Shown one piece after another: positions 7,004-15,653 of a stretch of 33,388 nt of DNA. A model generated the notes under the pieces. It had not been told where the DNA came from, ran no database searches, and saw only the letters and a list, made by a program, of their open reading frames with translations. The stretch comes from Methanomassiliicoccus sp. UBA345 (GTDB lineage: Archaea; Thermoplasmatota; Thermoplasmata; Methanomassiliicoccales; Methanomassiliicoccaceae): contig DATD01000014.1 of the NCBI GenBank assembly GCA_002504525.1, forward strand, positions 18,243 through 51,630, in the 5' to 3' direction. Position numbers and translations under genes: made by a program. Each line of letters starts with the position of its first letter. Positions within the stretch are counted from its first letter, which is position 1.

Positions 7004-8301
7004 ACACCATATTCAGCGCTCACATAACTCACAAGCAGGCCAAATTGTCGGAGATCGAGAAGCTGGGGCAGAAGGCGCCGGAGGATCTGCTCAGGATGAT
7101 GTGCCGGCTTCCCGGGGTGAAGGAATGTGCAGTCCTGAGCACCTGCAATCGCGTCGAGATCTATACCGTGACGGACGACATGGAAGCGACCTGGCAGGCC
7201 ATGGCGGTACTGATCGACGGCATGATGCCCTTCGACGCCAACGCCAACCTCGTCCTGTACATGAACGGGAAGGAGTCGGTCGGACATATATTACGAGTGG
7301 CCAGCGGGCTGGAGTCCCTGATCCTGGGCGAGGACCAGATACAGGGGCAGGTCAAGGCGGCCTACAAGCTGGCGGTGCAGGAGGGCACCATGGGGACGGT
7401 CCTGTCCATCGTGTTCAGGAAGGCCATCTCGGTCGGCAAGAAGGTGCGCACCGAAACGAAGGTGAACAAGGGAGCGGTATCGGTCGGCTCGGCCGCGGTC
7501 GAGCTGGCCGAGGCCCGGCTAGGCGATCTGTCCGATCGAAACATCCTCGTGATCGGGGCCGGGGAGGTCGCCACCCTGATAGCCAGGCACCTCGCCGGCA
7601 AAGGGCCGAAGGCGGTGTTCGTGTCCAATCGAACCTACTCCAAGGCGGTCGAGCTCGCATGGACGCTCAACGGCCGCGCGGTCCGCTACGACAACCTGGT
7701 GAACTATGCGGCCCTCTCGGACGTGGTGCTGTGCGCGACCTCGGCGACCCACATGATCTTGACCAGGGAGCACGTGGAGGCGGCTCTGCGGCAGCGTCCC
7801 GAAGGGAAAGGAGTCATGATCGTCATCGACGTGAGCTTCCCGCGCAACGTCGAACCGGAGGTAGGCGCGATACCGGGGGTCGAGCTGTACGACATCGACG
7901 GGCTCCGCGGGAAGGCGGAGGAGAACTACCTACGCCGCCGCGACGAGGTGCGGAGCGCAGAGAGGATCGTCGCCGCCGAGCTCGATGGGCTGGGGGAGCG
8001 CATCCGCGAGATGCACGCCGACGAGCTGATCTCGCAGCTGTACGTCAGGTTCAACTCACTGAAGGAGCGGGAGGTGCGCAAAGCGCTCAACCGCCTGGCC
8101 GCCGGCACCGAACCGGCAGAGGACGTTCTGAACGACTTTGCCGGTTCCATGATCAAAAAGCTCCTGGCGGACCCCACCAAGATGCTGAAGGAAGCATCGA
8201 GGGACGGAGACGTGCAAACCCTCTCCCTGGTGGGGGAGATGTTCAGAATGGAAGGTAATGCAGATGTTCCCGACAAACCGTCCCCGAAGATTGCGCATTA
8301 G
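7000..8301 (+). CDS. hemA: Glutamyl-tRNA reductase
   Basis: NADPH-dependent reduction of Glu-tRNA(Glu) to glutamate-1-semialdehyde, the first step of C5-pathway tetrapyrrole synthesis. 433 residues, normal. Visible: catalytic Cys in LSTCNRVEIY, SGLESLILGEDQI, the NADPH-binding VIGAGEVATLIARHL, VSNRTYSKA, and a C-terminal helical dimerisation domain. It starts at ATG 7000 with an ATGA overlap on sirC and ends in TAG, overlapping hemB by a few dozen bases. An upstream in-frame extension is not needed, because the family begins right at IFSAHITHKQA. Confidence 0.96.
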   Translation: MNTIFSAHITHKQAKLSEIEKLGQKAPEDLLRMMCRLPGVKECAVLSTCNRVEIYTVTDDMEATWQAMAVLIDGMMPFDANANLVLYMNGKESVGHILRVASGLESLILGEDQIQGQVKAAYKLAVQEGTMGTVLSIVFRKAISVGKKVRTETKVNKGAVSVGSAAVELAEARLGDLSDRNILVIGAGEVATLIARHLAGKGPKAVFVSNRTYSKAVELAWTLNGRAVRYDNLVNYAALSDVVLCATSATHMILTREHVEAALRQRPEGKGVMIVIDVSFPRNVEPEVGAIPGVELYDIDGLRGKAEENYLRRRDEVRSAERIVAAELDGLGERIREMHADELISQLYVRFNSLKEREVRKALNRLAAGTEPAEDVLNDFAGSMIKKLLADPTKMLKEASRDGDVQTLSLVGEMFRMEGNADVPDKPSPKIAH

Positions 8302-9235
8302 TCCCGGCATACGCGACATGGTCCGCGAGACCAGGCTGTCCACCAGCGATCTCATCCACCCCATGTTCGTGAACGAGACGCTCAAGTCAGCCAAGCCGGT
8401 CGGCTCGATGCCCGGCGTGATGGTGAGGCCGCCTTCAGAAGCGGTCACGGAAGCGCAGACGGCCGAGGCGCTGGGCATACCGGCGGTGCTGCTGTTCGGC
8501 ATACCGGAGCGGAAGGACGAGGAAGGCTCGGCCGCATGGGCCGATGACGGAGTCGTCCAGACGGCCGTTCGCAACATCAAGGGCGGCACCGGCATGACGG
8601 TCATTACGGACCTATGCCTGTGCGAATACACTTCCCACGGCCACTGCGGCATCCTGCGCGGCAGCGAGGTCGACAACGATCGGACGCTGGAGCGCTATGC
8701 CCGCACCGCGGTCTCACAGGCCGAAGCGGGCGCCGACATCATCGCGCCGTCGGGCATGATGGACGGGCAGGTGGTAGCGATACGCCAGGCGTTGGACGAT
8801 GCCGGATTCGAGAACGTCGCCATCATGGCATATTCAGCCAAGTACGCCTCGGCCTTCTACGGCCCGTTCCGCGACGCCGCCGACAGCGCTCCGGGATTCG
8901 GGGACCGCCGGACCCACCAGATGGACCCCGGGAACCGCCGGGAGGCGATCAGGGAGATGAGGGACGATCTCTTGGAAGGCGCGGACATCCTGATGGTCAA
9001 GCCGGCAATGCCCTGCCTTGATATCATCCGGGAGGCGCGAGACGCCTTCGACGAGCCGCTGGCCGCCTACAGCGTCAGCGGCGAGTATGCGATGATAAAG
9101 GCCGCGGCGGCCAATGGCTGGCTGGACGGCGACAGGGCGATGATGGAATCGTTGCTTTCGATCAAGAGGGCCGGCGCCGACATGATCATAACGTACTTCG
9201 CATGCGAGGCGGCCCGCCTCTTGAGGGGTGAGTGA
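8264..9235 (+). CDS. hemB: Delta-aminolevulinic acid dehydratase (porphobilinogen synthase), zinc type
   Basis: Condenses two 5-aminolevulinate molecules to porphobilinogen. About 323 residues. The zinc-site cysteines are in DLCLCEYTSHGHCG, so this is the Zn rather than the Mg-only class. Active-site lysines lie in AYSAKYASAFYGPFRDA and the Schiff-base motif DILMVKPAMPCLD, followed by YSVSGEY. ATG 8264 is chosen because GGAAGG is seven to eight bases upstream; ATG 8258 is too close to that site. The start lies inside hemA, and the stop is immediately followed by the hemL ATG. Confidence 0.96.
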   Translation: MFPTNRPRRLRISPGIRDMVRETRLSTSDLIHPMFVNETLKSAKPVGSMPGVMVRPPSEAVTEAQTAEALGIPAVLLFGIPERKDEEGSAAWADDGVVQTAVRNIKGGTGMTVITDLCLCEYTSHGHCGILRGSEVDNDRTLERYARTAVSQAEAGADIIAPSGMMDGQVVAIRQALDDAGFENVAIMAYSAKYASAFYGPFRDAADSAPGFGDRRTHQMDPGNRREAIREMRDDLLEGADILMVKPAMPCLDIIREARDAFDEPLAAYSVSGEYAMIKAAAANGWLDGDRAMMESLLSIKRAGADMIITYFACEAARLLRGE

Positions 9236-10510
9236 ATGGACCGCTCACGCTCCAAAGAGCTGTACGACCGGGCGGCGGGGTTGATGCCGGGCGGCGTATC
9301 GTCGCCGGTGCGCGCCTTTTCTCCATATCCAACCTACATCAAGCGCGGAAGGGGTTCGAGGCTGTACGATGCCGACGGGAACGAGCTCATAGACTGCTGC
9401 CTGGGCTTCGGTCCGCTGATCCTGGGTCACGCTCATCCCTCCGTCGTCAAGGCGGTCCAGGAGCAGGCCGGGGACGGAACGCTGTACGGAGCGCCGGTCG
9501 AGAAGGAGATCCTGCTGGCAGAAACGGTGAGGCGGCACTTCCCGGCGATGGAGATGATGCGCTTCGTAAGCTCTGGGACCGAGGCCACCATGCATGCCGT
9601 ACGCCTAGCGCGCGGTGTCACCGGCCGGAAGAAGATCGTCAAGATGGAGGGCGGCTTCCACGGCGCCCACGACAGCGTTCTGGTCAAGGCAGGTTCCGGG
9701 GCTACGACGCACTCGTCGCCGGACTCGGCGGGAGTGCCGGAGGAGACGGCCTCGAACACCCTGACGCTGGCGTATAACGACATCGAGGCGGCCGAGAGAC
9801 TGCTGTCCGCTCACCGCGGTGAGATCGCGGCGGTCCTGGTGGAACCGGTCATGGGCAACATCGGGCCGGTGCTGCCTGACGGCGGTTATCTCCAGCAGCT
9901 GCGCGAGCTGACGCGGAAGCACGGCGTTCTCCTGATGTTTGATGAGGTCATCACCGGCTTCCGCCTGAGCATGGGCGGGGCGCAGGCGCGGTTCGGCGTC
10001 CAGGCTGACATTACCACCCTGGGCAAGGTGCTGGGCGGCGGCCTCCCCATCGGAGCGTTCGGGGCCAGCGCCGAGATCATGAGGAACGTCTCCCCGCTCG
10101 GCAAGGTGTACCAGGCCGGGACGTTCTCCGGCAACCCGCTCAGCATGGCCGCCGGCCTGGCCGCGCTGAACGAACTGGAGCGCGTCGGACACGAGGGTTT
10201 GGAGCGAAAAGGCGAGATGGTCCGGTCTCAGCTTGCTGAGGTCATCAACGCTCATGGCCTCGATCATCAGGTGGCCGGCATCGGCTCCATGTTCCAGATG
10301 TTCATGACCGACCGGCCGGTGCGGAACCACCGCGACGTCATGACGTGCGACGCTTCCCGCTTCATGCGCCTGTTCCACGCGCTGCTGGAAAGGGGCGTGT
10401 ACGTGCCCCCGTCCCAGTTCGAGACCTGCTTCCTCAGCACCGCCCATACCGACGAGGACGTCCGCCGCATCGTCGATGCGTACGATGACGCGCTGGAGGC
10501 GATAAGATGA
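9236..10510 (+). CDS. hemL: Glutamate-1-semialdehyde 2,1-aminomutase
   Basis: PLP enzyme that isomerises glutamate-1-semialdehyde to 5-aminolevulinate. 424 residues. Class-III aminotransferase features: LMPGGVSSPVRAF at the N-terminus, FVSSGTEATMHAVRLAR for phosphate binding, EPVMGNIGP, FDEVITGFR with the ring-stacking Asp, and the PLP lysine in LGKVLGGGLPIGAFGA. It lies between hemB and hemC: ATG directly after the hemB stop, with GGGGTGAG as Shine-Dalgarno, and an ATGA overlap with hemC. Length and motifs are complete. Confidence 0.96.
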   Translation: MDRSRSKELYDRAAGLMPGGVSSPVRAFSPYPTYIKRGRGSRLYDADGNELIDCCLGFGPLILGHAHPSVVKAVQEQAGDGTLYGAPVEKEILLAETVRRHFPAMEMMRFVSSGTEATMHAVRLARGVTGRKKIVKMEGGFHGAHDSVLVKAGSGATTHSSPDSAGVPEETASNTLTLAYNDIEAAERLLSAHRGEIAAVLVEPVMGNIGPVLPDGGYLQQLRELTRKHGVLLMFDEVITGFRLSMGGAQARFGVQADITTLGKVLGGGLPIGAFGASAEIMRNVSPLGKVYQAGTFSGNPLSMAAGLAALNELERVGHEGLERKGEMVRSQLAEVINAHGLDHQVAGIGSMFQMFMTDRPVRNHRDVMTCDASRFMRLFHALLERGVYVPPSQFETCFLSTAHTDEDVRRIVDAYDDALEAIR

Positions 10511-11379
10511 TCATCGGTACCAGGGCGAGCGACCTGGCCATGACGCAGACCCGCATGGTGATCGACGCCATGCGAGAGCGCCATCCGGAGATCGACATCG
10601 AGATCAAGCAGGTAAGGACGACGGGAGACATCGTCAAGGACCGGCCGCTCAGCGCGCTGGGGGGCTTCGGCGCCTTCGTCAGGGAGCTGGACGACCGGCT
10701 GCTGGCCGGCGAGATAGATGTGGCGGTGAATAGCCTGAAGGACATGGCGGTGGAACCGACCCCCGGCACGGAGGTGGCGGCGGTGCTGCCCCGCGCGCCG
10801 GTGGAGGACATCCTGATGTCCAGAGTGCCGCTGGAGCAGCTGCCACGCGGCGCTGTTATCGGCTCTTCCAGCGTGCGGAGGACGGCACAGCTGCTTGCCA
10901 GGCGTCCGGACCTCGATGTCAAGGACCTGCGGGGCAACGTGCCCACCCGCATCCGAAAGTGGAAGCAAGGGGAGTTCGACGCCATCGTGCTGGCAAGAGC
11001 GGGATTGATGCGTCTGGGCCTGCCGGAGGAGGGTTTCATCCTCGATCCTGAGGAATTCATCCCGGCCGCCGGGCAGGGCGCGATCGCCGTGGTGTGCCGG
11101 AAGGGAAGCGAGCATGCCGCCGCGCTCCGCGGCCTCGATGATCCGAGAACGAGGAGCGAGGTCGAGGCGGAGCGCCATGTCGTCAGGGCACTGGGCGGAG
11201 GTTGCTCGATTCCAGTAGGCGTGTGGGCCCGGAGCAGCGGTGATAGCATGAGGGTGATAGGGGTGATGTTCTCGCCGGGCGGTGCTGTGCGCGTCGACCG
11301 GTCGATCCCCATGGCCGATCTGGAGGCCCAGCTGAACAACATCGCCAGGATACTGGCTGGACAGGAGGGAAGAGCATGA
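10507..11379 (+). CDS. hemC: Hydroxymethylbilane synthase (porphobilinogen deaminase)
   Basis: Polymerises four porphobilinogens into hydroxymethylbilane. 290 residues. Visible: IIGTRASDLAMTQTRMV at the N-terminus, QVRTTGDIVKDRPLSALGGFGAFVRELD, SLKDMAVE, GSSSVRRTAQL, RGNVPTRI, and the dipyrromethane-cofactor Cys in LGGGCSIPVGV near the C-terminus. Overlaps hemL and cobA by ATGA. The C-terminal domain is short compared with many bacterial enzymes but still contains the cofactor site. Confidence 0.96.
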   Translation: MIIGTRASDLAMTQTRMVIDAMRERHPEIDIEIKQVRTTGDIVKDRPLSALGGFGAFVRELDDRLLAGEIDVAVNSLKDMAVEPTPGTEVAAVLPRAPVEDILMSRVPLEQLPRGAVIGSSSVRRTAQLLARRPDLDVKDLRGNVPTRIRKWKQGEFDAIVLARAGLMRLGLPEEGFILDPEEFIPAAGQGAIAVVCRKGSEHAAALRGLDDPRTRSEVEAERHVVRALGGGCSIPVGVWARSSGDSMRVIGVMFSPGGAVRVDRSIPMADLEAQLNNIARILAGQEGRA

Positions 11380-12113
11380 ACGCCGAGGTAACTCTGGTGG
11401 GGGCCGGTCCAGGTGATCCCCGACTGATAACCGTCGCCGGCCTGGAGGCGTTGAGGGCGGCCGATGTCATCCTCTACGACGCCCTCTCCGGGGATGCGCT
11501 GCTGAAGGAGGCGCGGGGGGACGCGGAACTTATCGACGTGGGCAAGCGAGGCGGTCATCACAAGGTGAGGCAGAATCGCATCAACGAGATCGTCGCCGCC
11601 AAGGCGCTGGAAGGAAAGAAGGTCGTCCGGCTGAAGGGGGGCGACCCATTCATGTTCGGCCGCGGCGGCGAGGAGGCGGAGCACCTTCGCGCTGCTGGTG
11701 TCGTGGTCCATGTCATTCCCGGCGTCACGTCGGCGATATCGGCGCCGGCACTGGCTGGCATACCGGTCACGCACCGCGAGCATGCTTCCTTCGTGACGTT
11801 CGTCACCGGCCATGAGGCCGAGGATGGAGAAGAGGTTGACTGGAGCGGCCTTGCCCGTCTGAAGGGGACGATCGTCATCCTGATGGGAATGGCCCGGCTG
11901 AGGAGGAACATGGAGGCGCTCATCGATGGCGGCCTCGATCCCGATACTCCGGTCGCAGTGGTGCAGAATGGCTCGATGTCCGAACAGATCGCCGTGGTGG
12001 CGACGGCCTCCTCCATTGCATCGAAGTGCGAGCAGGAAGGCATCGGCTCGCCGGCCGTGATCGTTGTCGGCTCGGTCGCTTCGCTTCGCGATGCATTGGG
12101 GGACCTGCGATGA
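11376..12113 (+). CDS. cobA: Uroporphyrinogen-III C-methyltransferase (SUMT)
   Basis: SAM-dependent double methylation of uroporphyrinogen III at C2 and C7 to precorrin-2, the committed step away from heme and toward F430, cobalamin and siroheme. 245 residues. Signatures: VGAGPGDPRLITVAGLEAL, DALSG, LKGGDPFMFGRGGEE, VIPGVTSAISAPALAGIPVTHR and QNGS. It follows hemC with an ATGA overlap and shares another with hemD. SUMT in the same operon as sirC means a stand-alone route to sirohydrochlorin, without fused CysG. Confidence 0.95.
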   Translation: MNAEVTLVGAGPGDPRLITVAGLEALRAADVILYDALSGDALLKEARGDAELIDVGKRGGHHKVRQNRINEIVAAKALEGKKVVRLKGGDPFMFGRGGEEAEHLRAAGVVVHVIPGVTSAISAPALAGIPVTHREHASFVTFVTGHEAEDGEEVDWSGLARLKGTIVILMGMARLRRNMEALIDGGLDPDTPVAVVQNGSMSEQIAVVATASSIASKCEQEGIGSPAVIVVGSVASLRDALGDLR

Positions 12114-12892
12114 GACTGGCAGTCCTGCGCCCGGTGGACAAGATGGAGGAATCGTTGAAGATAGCGAGCGATCTCGGCTTCGATACCGTGGCCGCATCCC
12201 CTCTGGTCATCGTTCCGAACGACACTCCTGACATCGGCCGCCTGTTCGACGAGCTGAAGCGGGGCAGCATGGCATACGCGGTCCTGACCTCCTCGACGTC
12301 CGTGAATGCGATCCTTGAGCTTGCCAGGATGCATGATGTGGACGTCGTCCCGTTGATCGACCGCTGCGTTACCGTGGCCATAGGGCCTGCCACCGCCGCC
12401 GCCATGCGCGAGGAGGGCATGAGGGTGGACCTGACCCCTGAGGAGTACACCTCGGAAGGCGTGGTCAGCATGCTGACTTCCCGCGGCGTCGAGGGGAAGG
12501 GCATATGCCTGCTGCGTTCTGACAAAGGGGAGCGGATACTCGTGACCGGCCTTCAGGACGCCGGCGCTTCGGTGACGGAGGTGCATGTCTACCGCCTCGA
12601 GCCGCAGCCCGAAGGAGAGGAGCTAAAGAACGTCGTTCAGAAGGCGCTCGCCGGTGAGATCGACGCGTTCGCGTTCTCCTCTGCCATGACCGCGGCGACG
12701 TTCATCGATGCCGCCGAGAGGATGGGCGCCGGTGACAAGATCATCGAGGTGCTCAATAACCGGGCGGTGGTGGCCATGGGACCGCCTACAAAGAGGAAGC
12801 TGGAGGCCATGGGCGTGTCGGTAACGGTAATGCCTCAGCATGCCACCTTCGAATCGATGCTCGCCGCGCTCATGAAAAAGACCGATGGGTGA
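12110..12892 (+). CDS. hemD: Uroporphyrinogen-III synthase
   Basis: Cyclises hydroxymethylbilane with inversion of ring D to uroporphyrinogen III. 260 residues. The fold is poorly conserved but recognisable: RLAVLRPVDKMEES at the start, the phrase LTSSTSVNAILE, AIGPATAAAMREEGM, YTSEGVV, LRSDKGERILVTGL, FSSAMTAATF and VAMGPPTKRKLEAMG with the HemD tail. Last gene of the operon, starting in an ATGA overlap with cobA. The order sirC-A-B-L-C-cobA-D supplies every step from Glu-tRNA to sirohydrochlorin. Confidence 0.92.
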   Translation: MRLAVLRPVDKMEESLKIASDLGFDTVAASPLVIVPNDTPDIGRLFDELKRGSMAYAVLTSSTSVNAILELARMHDVDVVPLIDRCVTVAIGPATAAAMREEGMRVDLTPEEYTSEGVVSMLTSRGVEGKGICLLRSDKGERILVTGLQDAGASVTEVHVYRLEPQPEGEELKNVVQKALAGEIDAFAFSSAMTAATFIDAAERMGAGDKIIEVLNNRAVVAMGPPTKRKLEAMGVSVTVMPQHATFESMLAALMKKTDG

Positions 12893-12988
12893 TGCGTCGG
12901 TCCCCATCTCCTGGGTCTAGCCACGGAAGATCGTCTAGTCAGGGAAGAAGAGACCTTCCGGGTCGGTCGCAGCCGGAGGATCGAACAC

Positions 12989-13309
12989 TCACTTGAGCTC
13001 GATCACGACGAACGCCACTGTCGTATCGCCGATGTTGTTGACCTCATGCGACTGGGCTTCCATGAACATCGCCTTTCCCTCTTCCATGTCTATGTCCTTC
13101 GTGTTTCCGGAAGGATAGGTCAGCTTGATCTTGCCGCTCTTCGTGGTGTACACGACATGGTCCGGGTGGGAGTGCATAGCTGCCTTGTCGCCTGGCTTCA
13201 GGGTTCCGGTGATGACCCTCACCCGGTCGTTCTCCAGGAGGAGCCCGGCAACGTTGCTCGCTACCTTCAGGGGGTCCCCCATCATCTGCTGTTCCTCTGT
13301 CGATCTCAA
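12989..13309 (-). CDS. Small cupin-domain protein
   Basis: 106 residues forming one conserved cupin barrel. Motif 1 is seen in KPGDKAAMHSHPDHVVYT, with the usual metal His pair in HSHPDH, and motif 2 in SHEVNNIGD with a third His. No other domain is present, so the function, whether a metal-binding enzyme or a ligand sensor, cannot be named. Probable TTG start at 13309 with GGAGG eight bases upstream; an in-frame ATG at 13285 is an alternative. It is isolated between hemD and cbiA on the opposite strand. Confidence 0.8.
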   Translation of the reverse strand: MRSTEEQQMMGDPLKVASNVAGLLLENDRVRVITGTLKPGDKAAMHSHPDHVVYTTKSGKIKLTYPSGNTKDIDMEEGKAMFMEAQSHEVNNIGDTTVAFVVIELK

Positions 13310-13482
13310 ATCATCATCCTCCGCGTTAGGCTTTCACGGCCCATGACGTTCCTTGAAACGGTCGATATTAATACATTAGCAATGCCGAACCTGTCGGGGG
13401 CGGGCAGGCCCAGCTCAGCGCCGATGCTCTAAGTTCGCTCTGCCATTGCAGGGCATCGTATCAGGCCGCCTATCGACCATCA

Positions 13483-13510
13483 TTAAATACGGATTGGATG
13501 ATACATCCAA
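13483..13510 (+). promoter_or_regulatory. cbiA promoter with overlapping palindrome
   Basis: TTAAATAC (13483-13490) is a fair TATA box. Four bases further on is a perfect inverted repeat TTGGATG-ATA-CATCCAA (13494-13510), which would sit between the TATA box and the expected start near 13512. Its sequence differs from the GTGTTAC motif of the other tetrapyrrole promoters. A 26-codon open frame starting at ATG 13515 overlaps the beginning of cbiA; whether it is translated is unknown. Confidence 0.42.
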
Positions 13511-13578
13511 CATTATGAGGCCCAAGGGAGCGCGAGATGCCCTAGCGTCACTGCCAACGTCGTTCATCACCGATCTCA

Positions 13579-14970
13579 GTGCATGGAGGCGGTGAAACGC
13601 GCCGCCCCCGAGTGGTCATCGCCGGAGAACGGAGCGGGGTGGGCAAGTCGACCATCACTGTCGGCATCCTGCTCGCGCTGAAGGAACGAGGCCTCGATCC
13701 TCAGCCGTTCAAGTCCGGGCCCGACTTCCTCGATCCGATGCACCATTCCGTATTGCTGGACCGCAGGTCGCGCAACCTCGACACATGGATGTTTCCTGAT
13801 GCTGTGCCTGAGCTGTTCGCCCGCGCCTCCGAGGGCGCCGGGATCTCGGTCATCGAGGGTGTGATGGGCCTGTACGACGGCTACGACGGCAGGAGCGAAG
13901 AAGGTTCGACCGCGCACCTCTCCAAGGTGCTGAAGGCCCCGGTCATCCTCGTCCTGGACGCGTCGGCCTCGGCCAGGAGCGTGGGCGCGGTGGCGTTGGG
14001 CTTCCAGCAATACGATCCAGATGCGGACGTCCGGGCGGTCATTTTCAACAACGTCGGCGGGAAGCGGCATCTGGACATGCTCCGCGACTCGCTGCGGGGC
14101 ATCGATTGCCTGGGCGGAATACCGAAGGATGCGGACATCAAGCTGGAGAGCCGCCACCTCGGCCTGGTGCCGGCTGAGGAGAGCCTCGATCGCGATAGGT
14201 ACGAGAGGATCAGGGTGCTCATAGAGGAGAACCTGGACATCGGCCGCCTGATGGAGATCGCGAATTCCGCTCCTGAGCTGGATATCGTCGTTCCTGACGC
14301 TAGGCCAGCACAGACGAAAGCGCGCATCGGGGTGGCGAAGGACGAGGCGTTCAACTTCTACTACGAGGATAACTTTCAGTACCTGAGGGACGCAGGAGCG
14401 GAGCTGGTGTTCTTCTCCCCCTTGAGGGGTGAGGTCCCCGATGTCGACGGCCTGTACTTCGGAGGAGGATATCCGGAGATGTTCGCCGAGCAGCTGGATT
14501 CCAACGAAGAAGTCAGGGCGAAGGTGAAGCAGCTATCCGATGAGGGAATGCCCATCTACGCCGAGTGCGGCGGTCTCATGTACATGTGCGCCGGGCTGAC
14601 CACGCTGGATGGAGCGAGGTACGACATGACCGGGGTGTTCGACGCTGAGGTGCGCATGACCGAAAAGCTGCAGGCGCTGGGGTACGTCGAGGCGAAGGTC
14701 GTAAGGGATAACGTGCTGGCAAAAGTTGGAGATGCAACTCGAGGTCATGTGTTCCATTACTCCAAGGTCTTTGACCACAACATGGAGGCCTTCGCCTACG
14801 ACCTGAACAAGGAGGAAGGGATCGAAGCCTCAATGGACGGGTTCGTCAAGAACAGAACGCTGGCCTCGTACACCCACCTACACTTCGGCTCCAGCCCCGA
14901 GTGGGCGCAGAACTTCGTGACAGCCTGCCGGGCATATTCCGAGGATGTAAGTCCCGCCCGAGCCCGTTAA
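13579..14970 (+). CDS. cbiA: Cobyrinate a,c-diamide synthase (CbiA/CfbB family), second copy
   Basis: Glutamine-dependent amidase of the CbiA/CobB family, here probably for cobyrinate because the F430 operon has its own CfbB. 463 residues, full length. N-terminal synthetase half: P-loop AGERSGVGKSTI, GPDFLDPMHHSVLLDRRSRNLD, EGVMGLYDGYDG, LVLDASASARSVGA. C-terminal class-I amidotransferase half: YFGGGYPEMFAEQL and catalytic Cys in PIYAECGGLMYM, with THLHFGS near the end. The start is uncertain: GTG 13579 gives an eleven-residue tail before the family begins, and GTG 13612 is in frame but no good Shine-Dalgarno fits. Either paralogue could be bifunctional. Confidence 0.88.
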   Translation: MHGGGETRRPRVVIAGERSGVGKSTITVGILLALKERGLDPQPFKSGPDFLDPMHHSVLLDRRSRNLDTWMFPDAVPELFARASEGAGISVIEGVMGLYDGYDGRSEEGSTAHLSKVLKAPVILVLDASASARSVGAVALGFQQYDPDADVRAVIFNNVGGKRHLDMLRDSLRGIDCLGGIPKDADIKLESRHLGLVPAEESLDRDRYERIRVLIEENLDIGRLMEIANSAPELDIVVPDARPAQTKARIGVAKDEAFNFYYEDNFQYLRDAGAELVFFSPLRGEVPDVDGLYFGGGYPEMFAEQLDSNEEVRAKVKQLSDEGMPIYAECGGLMYMCAGLTTLDGARYDMTGVFDAEVRMTEKLQALGYVEAKVVRDNVLAKVGDATRGHVFHYSKVFDHNMEAFAYDLNKEEGIEASMDGFVKNRTLASYTHLHFGSSPEWAQNFVTACRAYSEDVSPARAR

Positions 14971-15080
14971 GTGAGTGTGCAAGTGTACGAATGAGTCAGG
15001 GAGCGGTTACAGTTCTGCTTAATAGAAGGCAGCACTCAGTTTCAGTTCAATTATGGGCATCAAGGTCAGAATATATTCCT

Positions 15081-15653
15081 TCAACCGCTCTGTTTTTCAC
15101 TCGATATGAATCGTACTAGCTGGCAATAACCGTTCTCTTCTTTATCGGGCAATAATGTAAATCCGTTTTCCATGTAAAAAGACAATAGTCCATCGCATTC
15201 CTTGCTATCAACCCTTACGAATCTTCCGCCAACAAGATCATGAGCATCCAGCAACACACTTAAAGCATAATCTAGGATTTCTTCTCCCCGGAGGGTTTCC
15301 TTGGGACATGAATCACTTCTTGCGAGTTGACCTATGAGGTAGCAGGGGACCGAGTCGTCATTAAATATTCCGTTAAGTTTTCTCTTAAATGTTTTCGACA
15401 CTCCTTCACGAATCAGAAGAAAATCCATCGCAACAGAAAAGTAGGCCAGGACCTCGACAACGCCTTCTTCTAACAACCCTTGATCCAAAATGACGTATGT
15501 CCTACTTTTATGGGCTTTCTCAAAAGGAATCGCCCTCTCTATTAAAAAATGCTGAATATCAGAATCCTTAGCGCAACTAAAGGTTCGAAGATCGCTGCAT
15601 ACTGAGGTCTCATCACCATAGGCAGAATCAAGAAGATCTCTTAACGAGAATAT
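15081..15653 (-). CDS. GNAT-fold acetyltransferase, probable toxin of a toxin-antitoxin pair; start codon unresolved
   Basis: The open frame runs from a stop at 15708-15710 to 15081 with no in-frame ATG or GTG; the only TTG is at 15488, too far downstream to give a whole domain. Reading from about 15653 gives 190 residues resembling GNAT proteins of toxin operons: SLRDLLDSAYG, then the LRTFSCAKDSDIQHFL segment, SRTYVILDQG, VLAYFSVAM, CYLIGQLARSD with RGEEILDYAL for the acetyl-CoA region, GGRFVRVDSK and SFYMENGF. It overlaps the end of an upstream small gene by about 13 bases. AT-rich, unlike its neighbours. Either it uses a rare start such as ATA 15653 through coupling, or it has lost its start and is decaying. 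Confidence 0.62.
   Translation of the reverse strand: MFSLRDLLDSAYGDETSVCSDLRTFSCAKDSDIQHFLIERAIPFEKAHKSRTYVILDQGLLEEGVVEVLAYFSVAMDFLLIREGVSKTFKRKLNGIFNDDSVPCYLIGQLARSDSCPKETLRGEEILDYALSVLLDAHDLVGGRFVRVDSKECDGLLSFYMENGFTLLPDKEENGYCQLVRFISSEKQSG

Noticed and set aside
10434..12197. Very long open frame (587 codons) opposite hemC, cobA and hemD
   Set aside because: It is the antisense of three well-conserved genes in GC-rich DNA, low in family-like sequence and rich in Arg/Ser/Pro.
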